From Acholeplasmataceae bacterium (GTDB taxonomy: Bacteria; Bacillota; Negativicutes; Acidaminococcales; Acidaminococcaceae): a DNA stretch of 5,128 bases. Where the stretch lies: the NCBI GenBank assembly GCA_012719555.1, contig JAAYAE010000387.1:1-5128 (forward strand). The letters are read 5' to 3'. Made by a program: the position numbers and the translations under genes. Positions 4,654 to 5,128 of the stretch are shown in pieces; within the stretch, counting starts at the first letter, position 1; every line of letters begins with the position of its first letter. The notes beneath the pieces are model-generated. The model did not search any database and had not been told where the DNA came from. It saw only the letters and a list, made by a program, of their open reading frames with translations.

Positions 4654-5128
4654 ATGATAAATGGTATATCATTATATCCGGGACTGGATAATAGTGTGGA
4701 GGAAAATTTACAGCTTTTGGAAAAAGCCGCTGAATTGGGCATAAAGTGTGTTTTTACTTCTCTGCATATTCCTGAAACTGATGTTGCTAAACTAAGGCGG
4801 GAGTTTCGCCGGTTGATTAATAGAGCCAGAAGTTACAACATGGAAGTTATTTCCGATGTTTCACCGGATACTCTGAAATTATTAGAGTTAGAAAAATTTT
4901 CTCTGCTGGATTTTTATAATATAGGAATAACAACAATTAGATTAGATGATGGTTATAGTGCTCAGGAAATTGCTGAACTTAGTAAAAATCCTCAGCAGCT
5001 GAAAATACAACTTAACGCATCTACTCTAACTGAAGATATTTTGCTCACACTTAAATGTGCTGGGGTTGACTTTAAGAAATTAGATGCTTTGCACAACTTT
5101 TACCCCAGAGAGGGAACAGGGTTAGGCG
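4654..5128 (+). CDS. mupG: 6-phospho-N-acetylmuramidase MupG (DUF871), 5' part
   Basis: MupG is a cytoplasmic glycosidase, known from Staphylococcus aureus, that splits MurNAc-6P-GlcNAc into MurNAc-6P and GlcNAc. The frame is open from ATG 4654 to the window end, giving 158 residues, a little under half of the usual length of roughly 350. Motifs I recognise from the DUF871 family occur in the expected order. They are GISLYPG (4-10), VFTSLHIPE (33-41), the stretch MEVISDVSP (63-71), IRLDDGYS (95-102), LNAST (120-124) and HNFYPREGTGL (147-157). The first part is the TIM-barrel domain of the family; the C-terminal domain is outside the window. It starts 3 bp after the murP stop, with its ribosome binding site inside murP, so it belongs to the murQ-murP operon. 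This operon context agrees with the MupG function rather than with an unrelated DUF871 protein. Confidence 0.9.
   Translation, partial: MINGISLYPGLDNSVEENLQLLEKAAELGIKCVFTSLHIPETDVAKLRREFRRLINRARSYNMEVISDVSPDTLKLLELEKFSLLDFYNIGITTIRLDDGYSAQEIAELSKNPQQLKIQLNASTLTEDILLTLKCAGVDFKKLDALHNFYPREGTGLG

Noticed and set aside
1..5128. CRISPR arrays, tRNA or rRNA genes, riboswitches.
   Set aside because: No repeat-spacer pattern, cloverleaf or conserved riboswitch core was seen; non-coding space is limited to about 110 and 140 bp.

Overview
The window looks like chromosomal DNA of a low-GC Gram-positive-type bacterium (Bacillota; a clostridial or Negativicutes lineage is possible, but I cannot fix the genus). 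The reasons are AT-rich intergenic DNA, strong purine-rich Shine-Dalgarno sites before every complete gene, two GTG starts, and protein families typical of Bacillota peptidoglycan recycling. It carries a compact divergent locus for salvage of cell-wall amino sugars, bordered on the left by the end of an insertion sequence.

Layout. Positions 1-141 look like the right end of an ISL3-family insertion sequence: the last 20 codons of a transposase, a perfect 12-bp hairpin and a terminal inverted repeat. Positions 176-2240 hold a two-gene minus-strand operon, nagA followed by a ROK-family sugar kinase. Positions 2241-2381 are the divergent control region. It has a good extended -10 promoter for nagA, a palindrome that overlaps it, and weaker candidates for the rightward promoter. 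Positions 2382-5128 hold a plus-strand operon: murQ, murP and the first part of mupG, which runs off the window. The mupG gene is open to the last base. No stretch longer than 300 bases lacks a gene.

How the genes fit together (inference from known families). MurP would import and 6-phosphorylate MurNAc or the disaccharide MurNAc-GlcNAc. MupG would hydrolyse MurNAc-6P-GlcNAc to MurNAc-6P and GlcNAc. MurQ would convert MurNAc-6P to GlcNAc-6P and D-lactate. The ROK kinase is the obvious candidate to rescue the released GlcNAc as GlcNAc-6P. NagA would deacetylate both GlcNAc-6P pools to GlcN-6P. All steps from uptake to GlcN-6P are thus covered by five adjacent genes. Not seen here are a PTS EIIA domain, a GlcN-6P deaminase (NagB), a lytic exo-enzyme and a transcriptional regulator.

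The biochemistry matches a known pathway, so I do not claim a new system. The less ordinary points are the divergent five-gene arrangement, the IS end close behind the kinase gene with a hairpin facing the operon, the palindromic divergent promoter region, and hairpins just before two of the intra-operon ribosome binding sites.
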